Shown here: in pieces, positions 1 through 9,933 of the stretch
Numbering within the stretch: position 1 is the stretch's first letter
Layout of the letters: each line of letters opens with the position of its first letter
Assembly: GCF_002742385.2 (NCBI RefSeq)
Contig: NZ_MJBI02000002.1
Coordinates: 1-64,000, forward strand
Reading direction: 5' to 3'
From: Macrococcoides goetzii
Lineage (GTDB): Bacteria > Bacillota > Bacilli > Staphylococcales > Staphylococcaceae
DNA length: 64,000 bases
Made by a program: the position numbers and the translations under genes
Notes under the pieces: generated by a model
Seen by the model: only the letters and a program-made list of their open reading frames with translations
Databases searched by the model: none
Told to the model about the DNA's origin: nothing

Positions 1-150
1 GTATCTGATGAGATAATTTATCGTATCCAAAACTGGATGAACAATTATCCCAGAAAAATTCTAGATTACGAAACACCTAAATACCTGTTTCTGAAGTCAC
101 TAAAATCCGAAGGATTATTAAGTGAACCATTAAGCTACTATCTCTATTAA
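1..150 (+). pseudogene. IS30-like transposase, C-terminal fragment
   Basis: Frame 1 is open from the window edge to a TAA at 148-150 and encodes 49 residues. The stretch around RKILDYETPKYLF resembles the RPRK-LGY-TP-EVF end of IS30-family integrase-core transposases. The rest of the gene lies outside the window, so I cannot tell whether it is intact. In S. aureus purA precedes the tRNA-Glu/tRNA-Asp pair, so an insertion sequence may have landed here. The family call is by eye from a short tail. Confidence 0.5.
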
Positions 151-258
151 TTTGGATGTTGTGGCTAACTTGCAATTGAAATTTTCGTATTTTTTAAAAA
201 TAATGCTTGATAAATGTAAATTCAACATGCTATAATCAATCTTGTGCTATTAATTAAT

Positions 259-333
259 GGCCCCTTGGTCAAGCGGTTAAGACACCGCCCTTTCACGGCG
301 GTAACACGGGTTCGAATCCCGTAGGGGTCACCA
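259..333 (+). tRNA. tRNA-Glu (anticodon TTC)
   Basis: Cloverleaf with acceptor strands GGCCCCT and AGGGGTC, anticodon loop CTTTCAC carrying TTC, a T-arm with GGTTCGAATCC, and an encoded CCA at 331-333. It is the first of two adjacent tRNAs upstream of walR, as in S. aureus. Confidence 0.95.
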
Positions 334-350
334 TTTAATTTAATACATAA

Positions 351-423
351 GGTCCCGTGGTGTAGCGGTTAACATGCCTGCCTGTCACGCAGGAGATCGC
401 GGGTTCGATTCCCGTCGGGACCG
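351..423 (+). tRNA. tRNA-Asp (anticodon GTC)
   Basis: Acceptor strands GGTCCCG and CGGGACC pair fully. The anticodon loop CTGTCAC carries GTC and the T-arm has GGTTCGATTCC. CCA is not encoded (the bases after the discriminator are CTA). It lies 17 bases after tRNA-Glu and is probably cotranscribed with it. Confidence 0.95.
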
Positions 424-460
424 CTAATTAGTAAGGCAATTGCCTTACTCATTCATATTT

Positions 461-492
461 AGAAGTTAGACTTTTGTCTAGCTTCTTTTTTT
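461..492 (+). terminator. Terminator after the tRNA pair
   Basis: AGAAGTTAGAC and GTCTAGCTTCT form an 11-bp stem (one G-U pair) around a TTTT loop, followed by a run of seven T. It separates the tRNA transcript from walR. Confidence 0.8.
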
Positions 493-593
493 ATGTGGAA
501 GGTATAAAATGCGACCTTATAGAAAAAAGTACAAAACAGTGGTAAATTATAGAGTAGGATATTATTGAATTTTACCAGAGAAGAGGGACGCCA

Positions 594-1295
594 ATGTCGA
601 GAAAAATCGTTGTTGTAGATGATGAAAAACCGATTGCAGATATATTAGAATTTAACTTGAAAAAAGAAGGCTATGAAGTACATGTTGCTTATGATGGTGA
701 TGATGCTGTAGAGCTTATCTATGATGTGCAACCAGATATCGTATTGTTAGATATCATGTTACCTGGTCGTGATGGTATGGAAGTATGTCGTGAGGTGCGT
801 AAGAAATATGATATGCCGATTATTATGTTAACAGCTAAAGACTCTGAAATTGATAAAGTATTAGGTTTAGAGTTAGGCGCTGACGATTATGTGACTAAAC
901 CATTCTCAACACGTGAATTGATTGCCCGTGTTAAAGCAAATTTACGTCGTCATTATACACAGGCACAAACTGAAGAAAAAGAAGAGTCGACAGATATCGT
1001 TATTAAAGATATTATCGTTTATCCTGAAGCATATTCTATTAAAAAGCGTGGTGTAGATATCGAACTTACGCATCGTGAGTTTGAGCTATTCCATTACTTA
1101 GCAAAACATATCGGTCAGGTAATGACGCGTGAACACTTACTGCAAACAGTATGGGGTTACGATTATTTTGGAGATGTGCGTACAGTGGACGTTACAATCC
1201 GTCGATTACGTGAAAAAATTGAAGATGATGCAAGCCATCCGGAATATATCGTAACACGTCGTGGTGTAGGATACTTCTTACAAACACAGGAGTAG
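594..1295 (+). CDS. walR: Response regulator WalR
   Basis: OmpR/PhoB-family response regulator of the essential WalKR cell-wall homeostasis system. The receiver domain spans about residues 3-115, with the acidic pair DDE near the start, the phospho-acceptor Asp in LLDIMLPG (about residue 53) and the conserved Lys in TKPF. The C-terminal winged-helix DNA-binding domain covers about 130-230, with the typical VWGYDYFGD and VRRGVGY-like ends. The 233-residue length is normal. An AGAGGGACG ribosome site precedes the ATG. It is the first gene of the walRKHIJ operon, six bases ahead of walK. In related species it controls autolysins and other cell-wall hydrolases. Confidence 0.97.
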   Translation: MSRKIVVVDDEKPIADILEFNLKKEGYEVHVAYDGDDAVELIYDVQPDIVLLDIMLPGRDGMEVCREVRKKYDMPIIMLTAKDSEIDKVLGLELGADDYVTKPFSTRELIARVKANLRRHYTQAQTEEKEESTDIVIKDIIVYPEAYSIKKRGVDIELTHREFELFHYLAKHIGQVMTREHLLQTVWGYDYFGDVRTVDVTIRRLREKIEDDASHPEYIVTRRGVGYFLQTQE

Positions 1296-1301
1296 TGCAT
1301 A

Positions 1302-3140
1302 ATGAAAACGTTATATAAAAAGCTTCAATCTTTGCACATTAAACTCGTTGTAATCTATGTATTACTTATTATTATCGGTATGCAGATTATTGGGTTATAT
1401 TTTACGAATAATTTAGAAAAAGAGTTAACGAAAAACTTTGAAACAAATATTAACCAGCAAATAAAATCAATCAACTATGATATAAGAAATATATATAAAG
1501 AAAACAAAAAGACACCGAATAGAATACAACGAGAGATTCAGAAAACCGTAGATGAATACGCGTTACGTACAGAAATCGATACGATTCGCTATGTCGATGA
1601 TTCAGAAGTTATTTTAGCGACAAGTAGCGATTCAAACCGTGAGAGTATTAATCAAAAGATTAATGATAGCCAAATTAAAATGTCTCTTTCTTTAGGTAAA
1701 ACAAATGATCGTGTAAAATTGCGTGATGATCCAGGTGGTAAAGTACGTGTCTGGATTAAAAATTTCCCGATTAAAGATAACAATAACATTTTAGGTGTTA
1801 TCCATGTCGAGGAGTCCATTGAACCGGTTTATGCACAACTTATGAAGATTAACAGTATCTTTATTATCGGTACAGGATTGTCTTTATTAATAACAATCAT
1901 ATTGGGATTCTTTATTGCCCGCACCATTACGAAACCAATTTCAGATATGCGTAATCAGGCATTAGAGATGTCAAAAGGTAATTATACAAATCGTGTTAAA
2001 GTTTATGGAAACGATGAAATCGGTGAACTTGCTTTAACATTTAATAACTTATCGAAACGTGTGCAGGAAGCACAAGCGAACACTGAAAGTGAGAAACGTC
2101 GTCTTGATTCTGTAATTACACACATGTCTGATGGTGTTATTGCGACGGATAGACGTGGACGTGTACGTATTGTAAATGAAATGGCATTAAAGATGCTCGA
2201 CATGAATAAAGATGAAGTAGAGGGTCGTCACGTATTAGATATTTTAAATATTGAAGAGCATTATTCGTTAGACGAATTACAAGATATCGCTGGCGGTATT
2301 GTTATCGACCTTAATGAGAAAGAGCAGTTAATTGTGCGTGCCTCATTCTCTACAATTATTCAGGATACAGGATTTATTACGGGTTACATTGCCGTATTAC
2401 ATGATGTTACTGAACAACACCACGTTGAGAATGAACGTCGTGAATTCGTAGCCAATGTTTCACATGAATTGCGTACGCCGCTAACTTCTATGCGCAGTTA
2501 TATAGAAGCTTTAGAAGAAGGTGCATGGAAAGACGATGATTTAGCACCCCAATTCTTAAGCGTTACACGAGAAGAGACTGATCGTATGATTCGTCTTGTA
2601 AATGACTTACTGCAATTGTCTAAGATGGATAACACAGATGATCATCTTAATAAAGAACTGATTGATTTCAATATGTTCATTCATAAAATTATTAATCGTT
2701 TTGAAATGTCTGAAGGTAAAAATGCTACGTTTATTCGTGATATTCCGAAGACGGGTATATTCGTTGAAATTGATCCGGATAAGATGACACAAGTATTTGA
2801 TAACGTGATTACGAATGCATTGAAATATTCAAAAGGTAAAAAGAAAGTTGAATTCCACGTGAAACAAAATACTTTATTTAATCGTATGACCATTCAAATT
2901 AAAGATAATGGTATTGGAATTCCATTGAATAAAGTAGATAAAATCTTTGATCGTTTCTTCCGAGTAGATAAAGCAAGAACGAGAAAAATGGGTGGAACAG
3001 GTTTAGGACTAGCCATTAGTAAAGAAATCATTGAGGCACATAATGGACGTATTTGGGCAAATAGTAAGGAAGGTTTCGGGACATCAGTATATATTACACT
3101 TCCATGTGAAGTATTAGATGATGGTGATTGGGATGTTTAA
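1302..3140 (+). CDS. walK: Sensor histidine kinase WalK
   Basis: Membrane sensor kinase partnering WalR. Two membrane segments (about residues 14-34 and 184-206) flank an extracytoplasmic sensing domain. They are followed by HAMP (about 207-258), a PAS domain (about 263-370), the dimerisation/phospho-acceptor helix with [12 protein letters not shown] (phospho-His about residue 387) and a HATPase domain with N, G1 (DNGIGIP) and G2 (GGTGLGLAI) boxes. At 612 residues it is full length. The last bases overlap the start of walH, which indicates a tight operon. It senses cell-wall status in related species. Confidence 0.97.
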   Translation: MKTLYKKLQSLHIKLVVIYVLLIIIGMQIIGLYFTNNLEKELTKNFETNINQQIKSINYDIRNIYKENKKTPNRIQREIQKTVDEYALRTEIDTIRYVDDSEVILATSSDSNRESINQKINDSQIKMSLSLGKTNDRVKLRDDPGGKVRVWIKNFPIKDNNNILGVIHVEESIEPVYAQLMKINSIFIIGTGLSLLITIILGFFIARTITKPISDMRNQALEMSKGNYTNRVKVYGNDEIGELALTFNNLSKRVQEAQANTESEKRRLDSVITHMSDGVIATDRRGRVRIVNEMALKMLDMNKDEVEGRHVLDILNIEEHYSLDELQDIAGGIVIDLNEKEQLIVRASFSTIIQDTGFITGYIAVLHDVTEQHHVENERREFVANVSHELRTPLTSMRSYIEALEEGAWKDDDLAPQFLSVTREETDRMIRLVNDLLQLSKMDNTDDHLNKELIDFNMFIHKIINRFEMSEGKNATFIRDIPKTGIFVEIDPDKMTQVFDNVITNALKYSKGKKKVEFHVKQNTLFNRMTIQIKDNGIGIPLNKVDKIFDRFFRVDKARTRKMGGTGLGLAISKEIIEAHNGRIWANSKEGFGTSVYITLPCEVLDDGDWDV

Positions 3141-4446
3141 GAGTATCTTAAAAGGGATTATTCTGTTAACACTCGTGATATCTAGTATAGTGTTGACCTA
3201 TAAAATATGGAACTTTAGACCGAACCTTGCCAATATCGAAACGTCTATTACTAAAACAAATACAGCACTTAGTCCAAAAAATGTAGATGATATCAACAGT
3301 ATCTTTCTACCTTATCAAGTCGTTGTATATTCAGATAATAATATATATGGGTCAACAGATAAGGATATGTTACTTGAATTTGTTAAACGCATTTCAAGTT
3401 TAAAAGTTTCAGACATTAGCGATAAAAATCAAGGTATCTCATTTATGTCTAAATCTTTAAAAGATAAATTTGTTATTTTAGATTATGCAGGTGAATTACC
3501 TGTTGCCATGTATTTAACAGATATTTTAGAGAATACAGTAAAAGGTGATAGTAACGCGCAATTTAAACGCATTATTATTGATAGTCATAAACAACAAAAT
3601 ATCATTCTTTACATGATGACAAATGATAATCGTATGTTAGAAATTGAAACAAATGGTTCTAGTAAAGCATTTAACACATTATTAAAATCATCTCGTAAAT
3701 CGATGGAGAGTTATACAGGTGTTATTACAAATGAAAGAACAACTGATGAATTAACAAGTTTATATGTACCGGAAAAGCCGAAACAAACGCAAGCATACAG
3801 CTACCTGGCAGATAATATTAATGTAGATGACATTAACAAAGCGGTACTCGGCGATAAAAATAGTATTATTGAACGTTCGGACAACAATCGTTCTAAAACT
3901 TACAATTCAAACACAGGTATTGTAAAGATGACGAATAATGAAAACTATAAATTTAATAATTTATCAGAAGTCGATCATGGGAAACCAAATCCGATGAATA
4001 ACTTGATTAATTCATTTAATTTTATTAGTGAACATCGCGGATTTACGGATGACTATCGTTATTTTGGCGTAAGGCATGCGGATAGTGCAATTAAATATCA
4101 AATGTTCTTCAAAGGATACCCGGTATTCAATCGTCGTGATTTATCTGAAATAGATATTATTTGGGGAGACGATAACATTTATGAATATAAACGTGGACTG
4201 TATACAACAAGCGTAGCAGTACCAGCAAAGCAAAAAGTTAAACAACTCCCGACAGCTGAAGAAGTACGTTTTGCATTAGCATCGAATAAACATTATCACT
4301 TTGAACGTGTATCGAACATGATGATTGGTTATAATATGGAACGCTCAGATGAAGAAACCATTCAATCAACGTTATCATTTAAACCTGCATGGTTTATTAA
4401 ATATAATGATGAATGGAAAGAGTATGATAATGGGAGGCTGAAATAA
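3118..4446 (+). CDS. walH: WalK accessory regulator WalH (YycH)
   Basis: Membrane-anchored extracytoplasmic protein of the YycH family, which with WalI binds WalK and tunes its activity. An N-terminal membrane segment ([19 protein letters not shown]) is followed by a large outer domain. The C-terminal part, including [11 protein letters not shown] and [14 protein letters not shown], aligns well by eye with staphylococcal YycH. The reading frame overlaps walK by 23 bases. An internal ATG at 3133 gives an N-terminus MFKSILKG that looks more like the family, so the true start may be 3133. It ends one base into walI, so the genes are translationally coupled. Confidence 0.93.
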   Translation: MMVIGMFKSILKGIILLTLVISSIVLTYKIWNFRPNLANIETSITKTNTALSPKNVDDINSIFLPYQVVVYSDNNIYGSTDKDMLLEFVKRISSLKVSDISDKNQGISFMSKSLKDKFVILDYAGELPVAMYLTDILENTVKGDSNAQFKRIIIDSHKQQNIILYMMTNDNRMLEIETNGSSKAFNTLLKSSRKSMESYTGVITNERTTDELTSLYVPEKPKQTQAYSYLADNINVDDINKAVLGDKNSIIERSDNNRSKTYNSNTGIVKMTNNENYKFNNLSEVDHGKPNPMNNLINSFNFISEHRGFTDDYRYFGVRHADSAIKYQMFFKGYPVFNRRDLSEIDIIWGDDNIYEYKRGLYTTSVAVPAKQKVKQLPTAEEVRFALASNKHYHFERVSNMMIGYNMERSDEETIQSTLSFKPAWFIKYNDEWKEYDNGRLK

Positions 4447-5237
4447 TGGATTGGAAGCATGCCACATCGTTATTTATCTTTGTATTCCTAATTATCAATA
4501 TTGCTCTAGGCTTTATCTATCATGAAAAAGTTCAACGCGCAAATATTGTTGAAGATGCTAAATCAGAACGTATTGATTTTGATAAAGAAGGTATCAAGTT
4601 ACCGGAACTACCTTCTGCGAAGCATGTGATGATGAATATTATGTCAGCAAAGAGTGCTGGATTTACAGAAAACTCAGCTGACTTTGATAAAAAAAGCGAT
4701 GAATTAAAAACAGTCGTAACTAGTGAAGTAAAACCTAAAATAAAATTATCTAAAATCGAAGAAAGTGCGATAATTAGTGGCTTAAAAGAGTATATCATTA
4801 CTGAAATAGATAAAGGAAAAGAATATACACTTAGTGGTATAGATAGAAAAAAACATATTCTTTACTTTGATCAAGTATATGGCAAGTACCCGATTCTAAA
4901 TAATGATAAAGCACAGCTCGCATTTCGATATAATGAGAATAATGAAGTGACATCTTATAAACAAACCTATCTTAAAGATATACAAGAAGGACTAGGAAAG
5001 AATAACGAGAAGAAAAAAGTGATTCCAGCGAAAGAAGCAATTGAAGTATTGTACTATCAAACAGCATTAGAACGTGGCGATACAGTGACTTCAGTGAGAC
5101 TTGGATACTATTCAATCGTGCGAGAAGTACGTGGGCAAGTGTTAAAACCAACATGGCAAATTGCAGTGTTAAAAGCAGATGGCACTTCAAATACGTATTA
5201 TGTAGATGCTGTGAATCCGGAGCAACCAATTTTGTAA
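4446..5237 (+). CDS. walI: WalK accessory regulator WalI (YycI)
   Basis: YycI-family protein with one N-terminal membrane anchor (about residues 6-24, rich in I/L/F) and an extracytoplasmic domain whose tail (WQIAVLKADG, YYVDAVNPEQP) is typical of the family. It forms a complex with WalH and WalK at the membrane. The ATG overlaps the last base of walH (TAATG). The length of 263 residues fits. The fourth gene of the operon follows six bases later. Confidence 0.93.
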   Translation: MDWKHATSLFIFVFLIINIALGFIYHEKVQRANIVEDAKSERIDFDKEGIKLPELPSAKHVMMNIMSAKSAGFTENSADFDKKSDELKTVVTSEVKPKIKLSKIEESAIISGLKEYIITEIDKGKEYTLSGIDRKKHILYFDQVYGKYPILNNDKAQLAFRYNENNEVTSYKQTYLKDIQEGLGKNNEKKKVIPAKEAIEVLYYQTALERGDTVTSVRLGYYSIVREVRGQVLKPTWQIAVLKADGTSNTYYVDAVNPEQPIL

Positions 5238-5242
5238 ATTAA

Positions 5243-6046
5243 GTGAGTGATTTTATGATTAATATGTCAGTACTAGCAAGTGGTAGTACAGGAAATGCGA
5301 TATATGTTGAAAGTGAGAAAGGATCACTTTTAGTAGATGCAGGACTTACAGGCAAGAAAATGGAAGGTTTGTTTGAACAAATCGACCGTAAAATAGAAGA
5401 TTTAAACGGTATACTTGTGACGCATGAACATATCGATCATATTAAAGGATTAGGTGTGTTAGCAAGAAAGTATAAGTTACCGATATATGCGAACGAGAAA
5501 ACGTGGGAACGCATTAATCGTGCGGATGGAAAAATACCTGATGATCAGAAATTCATTTTTAATCCATATGAAATTAAGACATTAGCAGGAATGGATATTG
5601 AATCATTTAATGTTTCGCATGATGCGGTAGATCCACAGTTCTATATCTTCAATAATAACTATAAAAAGTTAACGGTGATTACAGACACAGGATACGTATC
5701 AGACCGCATGAAAGGTATGATACATGGATCAGACTGTTTCGTATTTGAAAGTAACCATGATGTAGATATGCTACGCATGGGACGCTATCCATGGAGTACG
5801 AAACAACGTATATTAAGTGATATGGGACACGTATCAAATGAAGATGCAGCGTATGCGATGAGAGATGTGATTACAGGAAGTACGAAACGCATCTATCTAT
5901 CGCATCTATCACAAGATAACAATATGAAAGACTTAGCGCGTATGAGTGTTGAGCAGGTGCTGAATAAACATGATATAGATACAGTGAATGAAGTGATGAT
6001 ACATGATACAGATAAAGCAGTACCGACGAAAATATATGAAATTTAG
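5243..6046 (+). CDS. walJ: WalJ (YycJ) metallo-beta-lactamase-fold nuclease
   Basis: Metallo-beta-lactamase-fold hydrolase of the YycJ family, cytoplasmic, probably a 5'-3' exonuclease linked to DNA metabolism. The signature metal-binding motif HEHIDHIKG is near residue 60, with further ligands in [19 protein letters not shown] and LSHLSQDNN. The frame begins with GTG at 5243, but ATG at 5255 ([14 protein letters not shown]) matches relatives better and is the likely start. It closes the walRKHIJ operon. Confidence 0.93.
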   Translation: MSDFMINMSVLASGSTGNAIYVESEKGSLLVDAGLTGKKMEGLFEQIDRKIEDLNGILVTHEHIDHIKGLGVLARKYKLPIYANEKTWERINRADGKIPDDQKFIFNPYEIKTLAGMDIESFNVSHDAVDPQFYIFNNNYKKLTVITDTGYVSDRMKGMIHGSDCFVFESNHDVDMLRMGRYPWSTKQRILSDMGHVSNEDAAYAMRDVITGSTKRIYLSHLSQDNNMKDLARMSVEQVLNKHDIDTVNEVMIHDTDKAVPTKIYEI

Positions 6047-6096
6047 TGGTAATATACTAAAATAAATAAAAATATCGAGTAAATAAATTATTAACA

Positions 6097-6312
6097 AGTG
6101 GATAAGTCAGGTTATTCACGAAAAAATGTGTATAACTAGGGATAACTTTGTGGATAAGTACCGATTTATACACAATGTATAAAGATGTCCGGTAAAATGG
6201 GCATCTTTTTTATTTTTATACAGAGTAAAATGTTACATTTGCTATTATTAATTATGAAAATATGATTATAATAGGATTGTGAAATGTGTATATGTGAGTA
6301 ACCTGTGGATAA
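6097..6312. promoter_or_regulatory. Cluster of DnaA-box-like sequences upstream of rlmH
   Basis: The walJ-rlmH spacer (6047-6344) contains two exact inverse DnaA boxes TGTGGATAA (6149-6157 and 6304-6312). It also has three one-mismatch boxes, AGTGGATAA (6097-6105), TGTGTATAA (6127-6135) and TTATACACA (6166-6174), and a weaker TTATTCACG (6112-6120). The first five fall within 78 bases. In Bacillus subtilis the rlmH homologue yydA carries one of the chromosomal DnaA-box clusters that moderate replication initiation, so this may be the counterpart. DnaA binding itself is inferred. Confidence 0.65.
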
Positions 6313-6344
6313 GTAGGGTAACTTTGTAAAGGAAATGAATAAAA

Positions 6345-6824
6345 ATGAAAATAACGATAATAACTGTGGGTAAATTGAAAGAAAAGTACTGGAAGATGGC
6401 AGTGGATGAATATGTGAAGCGACTTGGTGCGTATGCGAAAATGGAATTGATTGAAGTGGCGGATGAGAAAGATTCGGATAATATGAGTGAGAAAGATATT
6501 GAGATTGCGAAGAAGAAAGAAGCGGATAGAATACTATCTAAAGTGAAAGATGACAGCTTTGTGTATACGCTGGAGATACTCGGTAAACAACTGGATTCAG
6601 TACAACTCTCAAAAGACATCGAACAAAAGATGAATACCGGTAAAAGCCATCTGACCTTTATCATCGGAGGATCAAACGGCCTGCACCAATCCGTTATGGA
6701 CCGCTCAAACTACGCCCTATCATTCAGTAAGATGACCTTCCCGCATCAGATGATGAAGGTGATACTGCTTGAGCAGGTGTATCGAGGGTTTAGGATTATT
6801 AGGGGGGAAAGTTATCATAAATGA
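6345..6824 (+). CDS. rlmH: 23S rRNA pseudouridine-1915 N3-methyltransferase RlmH (OrfX)
   Basis: SPOUT-class methyltransferase acting on the 70S ribosome, 159 residues as usual. The AdoMet-binding knot includes [10 protein letters not shown], and the C-terminus [13 protein letters not shown] is typical. Its last codons contain the SCC attachment core (AGTTATCATAAATGA). Integration of SCC elements there leaves the protein intact. This gene therefore marks the left chromosomal boundary of the cassette region. Confidence 0.97.
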   Translation: MKITIITVGKLKEKYWKMAVDEYVKRLGAYAKMELIEVADEKDSDNMSEKDIEIAKKKEADRILSKVKDDSFVYTLEILGKQLDSVQLSKDIEQKMNTGKSHLTFIIGGSNGLHQSVMDRSNYALSFSKMTFPHQMMKVILLEQVYRGFRIIRGESYHK

Positions 6825-6834
6825 TGAGATTTTT
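6806..6834 (+). other. SCC attachment site at the end of rlmH (left boundary)
   Basis: GAAAGTTATCATAAATGATG followed by AGATTTTT overlaps the rlmH stop codon. It matches the staphylococcal attB core (TATCATAA-TGATG) used by Ccr recombinases. Everything to the right is accessory DNA, and the same core recurs throughout the window in this orientation. Confidence 0.85.
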
Positions 6835-6853
6835 AATAATGGAGGTCTTGTAA

Positions 6854-7789
6854 GTGGAAAGTAGAGTACATAAAGAATTACTAGAAACATTTAAGAAACT
6901 GACACCCATGGATTTGTCAGAAGAAAAGCTTCCCTCAATCCGAACAGCTAATAAACTGTTAATTCAGCCTTATATTGATGAAGCGATTACTCAGAAAGAA
7001 TACTTTGCTAAGCATGATGAGGAGGATATACAAGTTAGGTTCAAAGTCTATGCTCCTGTGAACCAAACAGATACATTACCGGTCGTGTTATTTATCCATG
7101 GTGGTGGTTATATGTTTGGTTCAGTAGAGGGTAATGATGCTAAGTGTGCACGATATGTAAAAGACGTGAACTGTGTTGTAGTTTCGGTGGATTATCGATT
7201 AGCACCAGAGAATCCATATCCTGCAGCAATTGAAGATTGTTATCTAGCACTTCAATGGATTGTTGAAAATAAAGACCAACTTAATGCTGATGTTGATAGA
7301 CTTGCAGTGGTTGGAGGAAGTACAGGTGGTGGACTAACGGCAGCTTTAACGTTATTAGCAAGAGATCGTAAAGGTCCAAAGATTAAGTTTCAAATGCCGT
7401 TATTCCCAATGATTGATGATAGCTGTACCACATATTCAAGCAATGAATTTGATGATAAAAGAGTATGGAGTAAGGAACTGAATCAGTTCGCCTGGTCAAT
7501 GTATCTGAAAGGTGTTGAAGGAGATACACCGAAGTATGCAGCACCAATGCGTGAAACAGATTTTAGTGATTTACCACCTACATATACGACAGTCGGTTCA
7601 CTTGATCCGTTTAGAGATGAGACGATGAACTATGTAAGAGTATTAACAGAAGCAGGCGTACTTGTTGAGTTTCATTTATATCCAGGTGGATACCATGAGT
7701 TCGAAGCAATGGTTCCTGATTCTGAAATAAGTAAAAGAGCTATATCAGATTCTATTCGAGCCCTTAATGAGGCTTTAAATACAAATTAA
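6854..7789 (+). CDS. Alpha/beta-hydrolase esterase (HSL/bHSL family)
   Basis: Probable carboxylesterase with the HGGGYMFGS oxyanion-hole motif (about residue 82), characteristic of hormone-sensitive-lipase-like esterases. The nucleophile elbow is GGSTGGG (about residue 155) instead of the usual GDSAGG. The acid is in GSLDPFRDE and the catalytic His in GGYHEFEAM. It is cytoplasmic, with no signal peptide. The GTG start at 6854 is preceded by GGAGG. It is the first gene inside the cassette, 30 bases after the attachment site. The substrate is unknown. Confidence 0.85.
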   Translation: MESRVHKELLETFKKLTPMDLSEEKLPSIRTANKLLIQPYIDEAITQKEYFAKHDEEDIQVRFKVYAPVNQTDTLPVVLFIHGGGYMFGSVEGNDAKCARYVKDVNCVVVSVDYRLAPENPYPAAIEDCYLALQWIVENKDQLNADVDRLAVVGGSTGGGLTAALTLLARDRKGPKIKFQMPLFPMIDDSCTTYSSNEFDDKRVWSKELNQFAWSMYLKGVEGDTPKYAAPMRETDFSDLPPTYTTVGSLDPFRDETMNYVRVLTEAGVLVEFHLYPGGYHEFEAMVPDSEISKRAISDSIRALNEALNTN

Positions 7790-7809
7790 TATGTAAGGGG
7801 GTATTTGAA

Positions 7810-7896
7810 ATGTCGGGATATCTTTGGTTTGTTGTTTTCATACCAATATTTATTGCATTGATAGTCGCATTTAGTAATAAAGATAAAGATCAATAG
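7810..7896 (+). CDS. Small single-pass membrane protein (28 aa)
   Basis: An ATG at 7810 behind a strong GTAAGGGGG ribosome site opens a 28-codon frame: one hydrophobic helix (LWFVVFIPIFIALIVAF) followed by a charged tail NKDKDQ. It sits 20 bases after the esterase and 34 before the Crp-type regulator, in the same direction. Size and topology recall small accessory subunits of membrane complexes, but I do not recognise it. Confidence 0.55.
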   Translation: MSGYLWFVVFIPIFIALIVAFSNKDKDQ

Positions 7897-7930
7897 TTGA
7901 CTCATTTTGGTTATAACAGGAGATTGAACG

Positions 7931-8554
7931 ATGAACAAATTACTAGAATTAATCATTGGAAGTGAAATCGATTTTGAAGCTATCCAGTTAAAACATAATG
8001 ATGAATTGATAAATGAATATTCGAGTGAGAATAATCTCTACCTTATAGATAAAGGTATTTATAAGATTTACGAATATCATAAAAATGGTAAGATATCGTT
8101 AATACAATACCTTGAATCTGGAGATTTAATAGGTGAATTAGGACTATTAGGTGTGGAAAGTCAGAAGAAAGTCGTTCTATCAAATGGTGAAAGTTCAGTT
8201 ATAAAAATAAAAGAATCTGACTATATCCATGTTCTTAAAGATGATCCGAATTTCTTAAAATATTTATCTATAAATTTGGCTACTAAGTTATTATCACGTA
8301 CCCACCATTTCACTGAGATGCAACAATATAAACTGAAACCTCGTTTGTTAAGGCATATTCAAAGAACTCACATAGACGGAGTAGTCGATGAAAATTTTAC
8401 ATATTTATCGCAATACCTTGCAACATCATACAGACATTTAATGTTTACCTTAAAAGAATTAATCGACGAAGATATCATTGAAAAAGTAGATAAAACATAT
8501 AGAATTAAGTCGTATGAAAAACTGAAAATAGCAATTGAAAAGCATGAAGTATGA
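7931..8554 (+). CDS. Crp/Fnr-family transcriptional regulator
   Basis: N-terminal cyclic-nucleotide-binding-type beta-roll (about residues 15-115, with LESGDLIGELGLLG) followed by a C-terminal helix-turn-helix (about 140-200, YLSQYLATSYRHLMFTLKEL). There is no Fnr-type cysteine cluster. It resembles the YeiL/ArcR type of Firmicutes in size (207 aa). A clear terminator follows directly, so it ends the transcription unit. The ligand and targets are unknown. Confidence 0.8.
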   Translation: MNKLLELIIGSEIDFEAIQLKHNDELINEYSSENNLYLIDKGIYKIYEYHKNGKISLIQYLESGDLIGELGLLGVESQKKVVLSNGESSVIKIKESDYIHVLKDDPNFLKYLSINLATKLLSRTHHFTEMQQYKLKPRLLRHIQRTHIDGVVDENFTYLSQYLATSYRHLMFTLKELIDEDIIEKVDKTYRIKSYEKLKIAIEKHEV

Positions 8555-8575
8555 GAAATCTCATACCTTATGCTT
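8540..8575 (+). terminator. Terminator of the Crp-type regulator gene
   Basis: AAGCATGAAGTATGAG and CTCATACCTTATGCTT form a long imperfect stem around AAAT, followed by a short T run. It overlaps the last codons of the gene. Confidence 0.7.
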
Positions 8576-8650
8576 TTTATATTACCCTATGCTTATCTCA
8601 AAGGGGATATATGAAGAAAATAATGATTACTTTAGGAAGAGGAGAATGAG

Positions 8651-9313
8651 ATGTATAAATATGTACTTATTGATCTAGACAATACATTACTTGATTTTAA
8701 TATTGCAGAAAAAGAAGCGCTTAATAAAGTGTTTTTGAGTGAGCAAATTGAACTTAACGATGATATGATGGATCGCTATAAAAATATTAACGGTAAACTT
8801 TGGGCTGAATTAGAGAGCGGAATTATTACACGTAAAGAATTACTTGATACTAGGTTTGAGAAATTTTTTAAGAGTATAGGTATTGAGGCAGATGGTATTG
8901 AGAAAGAGATGCTATTTAGAGAAGTATTAAATAATAGCCATGAATTAATCGAGGATGCTGAAGAGCTACTACAATATCTAAAAGCTAAAGGAATCATTAC
9001 TTGTTCAGCATCTAATGGTGTCTATCATACACAAATGCAGCGTATGAAAGCATCGGGAATATATAAATACTTTGATTATCATTTCATTTCAGAAAAAATC
9101 GGATATGAAAAACCAGACGTAAGATTCTTTGAGCATTGTTTTGAGGCATTACGTATTAAAGATAAAGCAGAAGTATTGATGATAGGTGATACGATTTCTT
9201 CTGATATAGAAGGATCAAAGAATGCAGGGATTGATAGTTGTTATTTTGGAGATAAAGATGTGAGTGCTACCTATACAATAAGAAATTTAAATGATATGAA
9301 AGTTATCCTTTAA
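8651..9313 (+). CDS. HAD-superfamily hydrolase, YjjG/YfnB-type nucleotidase
   Basis: Haloacid-dehalogenase phosphatase with motif I DLDNTLLDF (about residues 8-16), a helical cap, motif II in TCSASNG, motif III Lys in GYEKPDVRFF and motif IV MIGDTISSDIEGSKNAGI. Length (220 aa) and IGDTISSDIEG match the YjjG noncanonical pyrimidine nucleotidase type, which removes mutagenic nucleotides. A GGAAGAGGAG ribosome site precedes the ATG. It is a single gene ended by a strong terminator. Confidence 0.82.
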   Translation: MYKYVLIDLDNTLLDFNIAEKEALNKVFLSEQIELNDDMMDRYKNINGKLWAELESGIITRKELLDTRFEKFFKSIGIEADGIEKEMLFREVLNNSHELIEDAEELLQYLKAKGIITCSASNGVYHTQMQRMKASGIYKYFDYHFISEKIGYEKPDVRFFEHCFEALRIKDKAEVLMIGDTISSDIEGSKNAGIDSCYFGDKDVSATYTIRNLNDMKVIL

Positions 9314-9335
9314 AATAGAACGTATAAATATTTTG

Positions 9336-9367
9336 TCCCCATATTGAAGATTATTTCAATATGGGGA
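9336..9367. terminator. Bidirectional terminator between HAD and cupin genes
   Basis: TCCCCATATTGAA and TTCAATATGGGGA form a perfect 13-bp stem around a six-base loop. A T run follows on the plus strand. It serves the HAD gene and probably the convergent cupin gene. Confidence 0.8.
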
Positions 9368-9411
9368 TTTTACTATCGAAAACCTGAATTTTAGTATATT
9401 GATTAAAAAAT

Positions 9412-9765
9412 CTATTCAATCAAAAGAGAATCATAGTTTAAATCTGGACTTTCAATAATTATAGCTACCATACCTGTATCGCTTCTTGTTTCGTGAACTT
9501 CTCCTGCATTAAAAAAGACAGCTTGATTTATAGAAATAGGTATAAAATCAGTCATATTAGTACGTACTTTTCCTTCACCATTTGTAACAATTAATAATTG
9601 ATTGACTGGTGCTTTATGACTTCCAATTACGCCATTCGAATCTAAATTGGCAATGTTAATCATAACTTTGGAATTAATATTTGTTATACGATTAATATAA
9701 AAATCCAGCGAATCAAATTTATCCACTCTTATAGCATTCGCCCTTTTTATATCTAAGATCTTCAT
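9412..9765 (-). CDS. Cupin-domain protein
   Basis: A 117-residue single-domain beta-barrel protein. The cupin pattern is visible as IGSHKAPVNQLLIVTNGEG (motif 1, about residues 50-70) and FFNAGEVHETRSDTG (motif 2, with the His ligand, about 88-102). Motif 1 has only one clear His, so metal binding is uncertain. An AAGGGAG ribosome site precedes the ATG. The function is unknown; small cupins often act as sugar-modifying or sensor proteins. Confidence 0.65.
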   Translation of the reverse strand: MKILDIKRANAIRVDKFDSLDFYINRITNINSKVMINIANLDSNGVIGSHKAPVNQLLIVTNGEGKVRTNMTDFIPISINQAVFFNAGEVHETRSDTGMVAIIIESPDLNYDSLLIE

Positions 9766-9933
9766 AAAATAACTCCCTTACAACATTATATTTTTTGATA
9801 CGTTTTATCTAATAAAAATTTAGTAGAAATTTCTTGATTTAATTTACATAAAATTAAATTAGACATATGATATAATTGATTGAATATTTTGTCAATAACG
9901 TGTTCATCAAATTAAATTTAGAAAGGTGTTTCT

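Noticed and set aside
6266..6664. Long minus-strand open frame across rlmH.
   Set aside because: It is the antisense of a conserved gene and its sequence (Ser/Phe/Ile-rich) is typical of a shadow frame.
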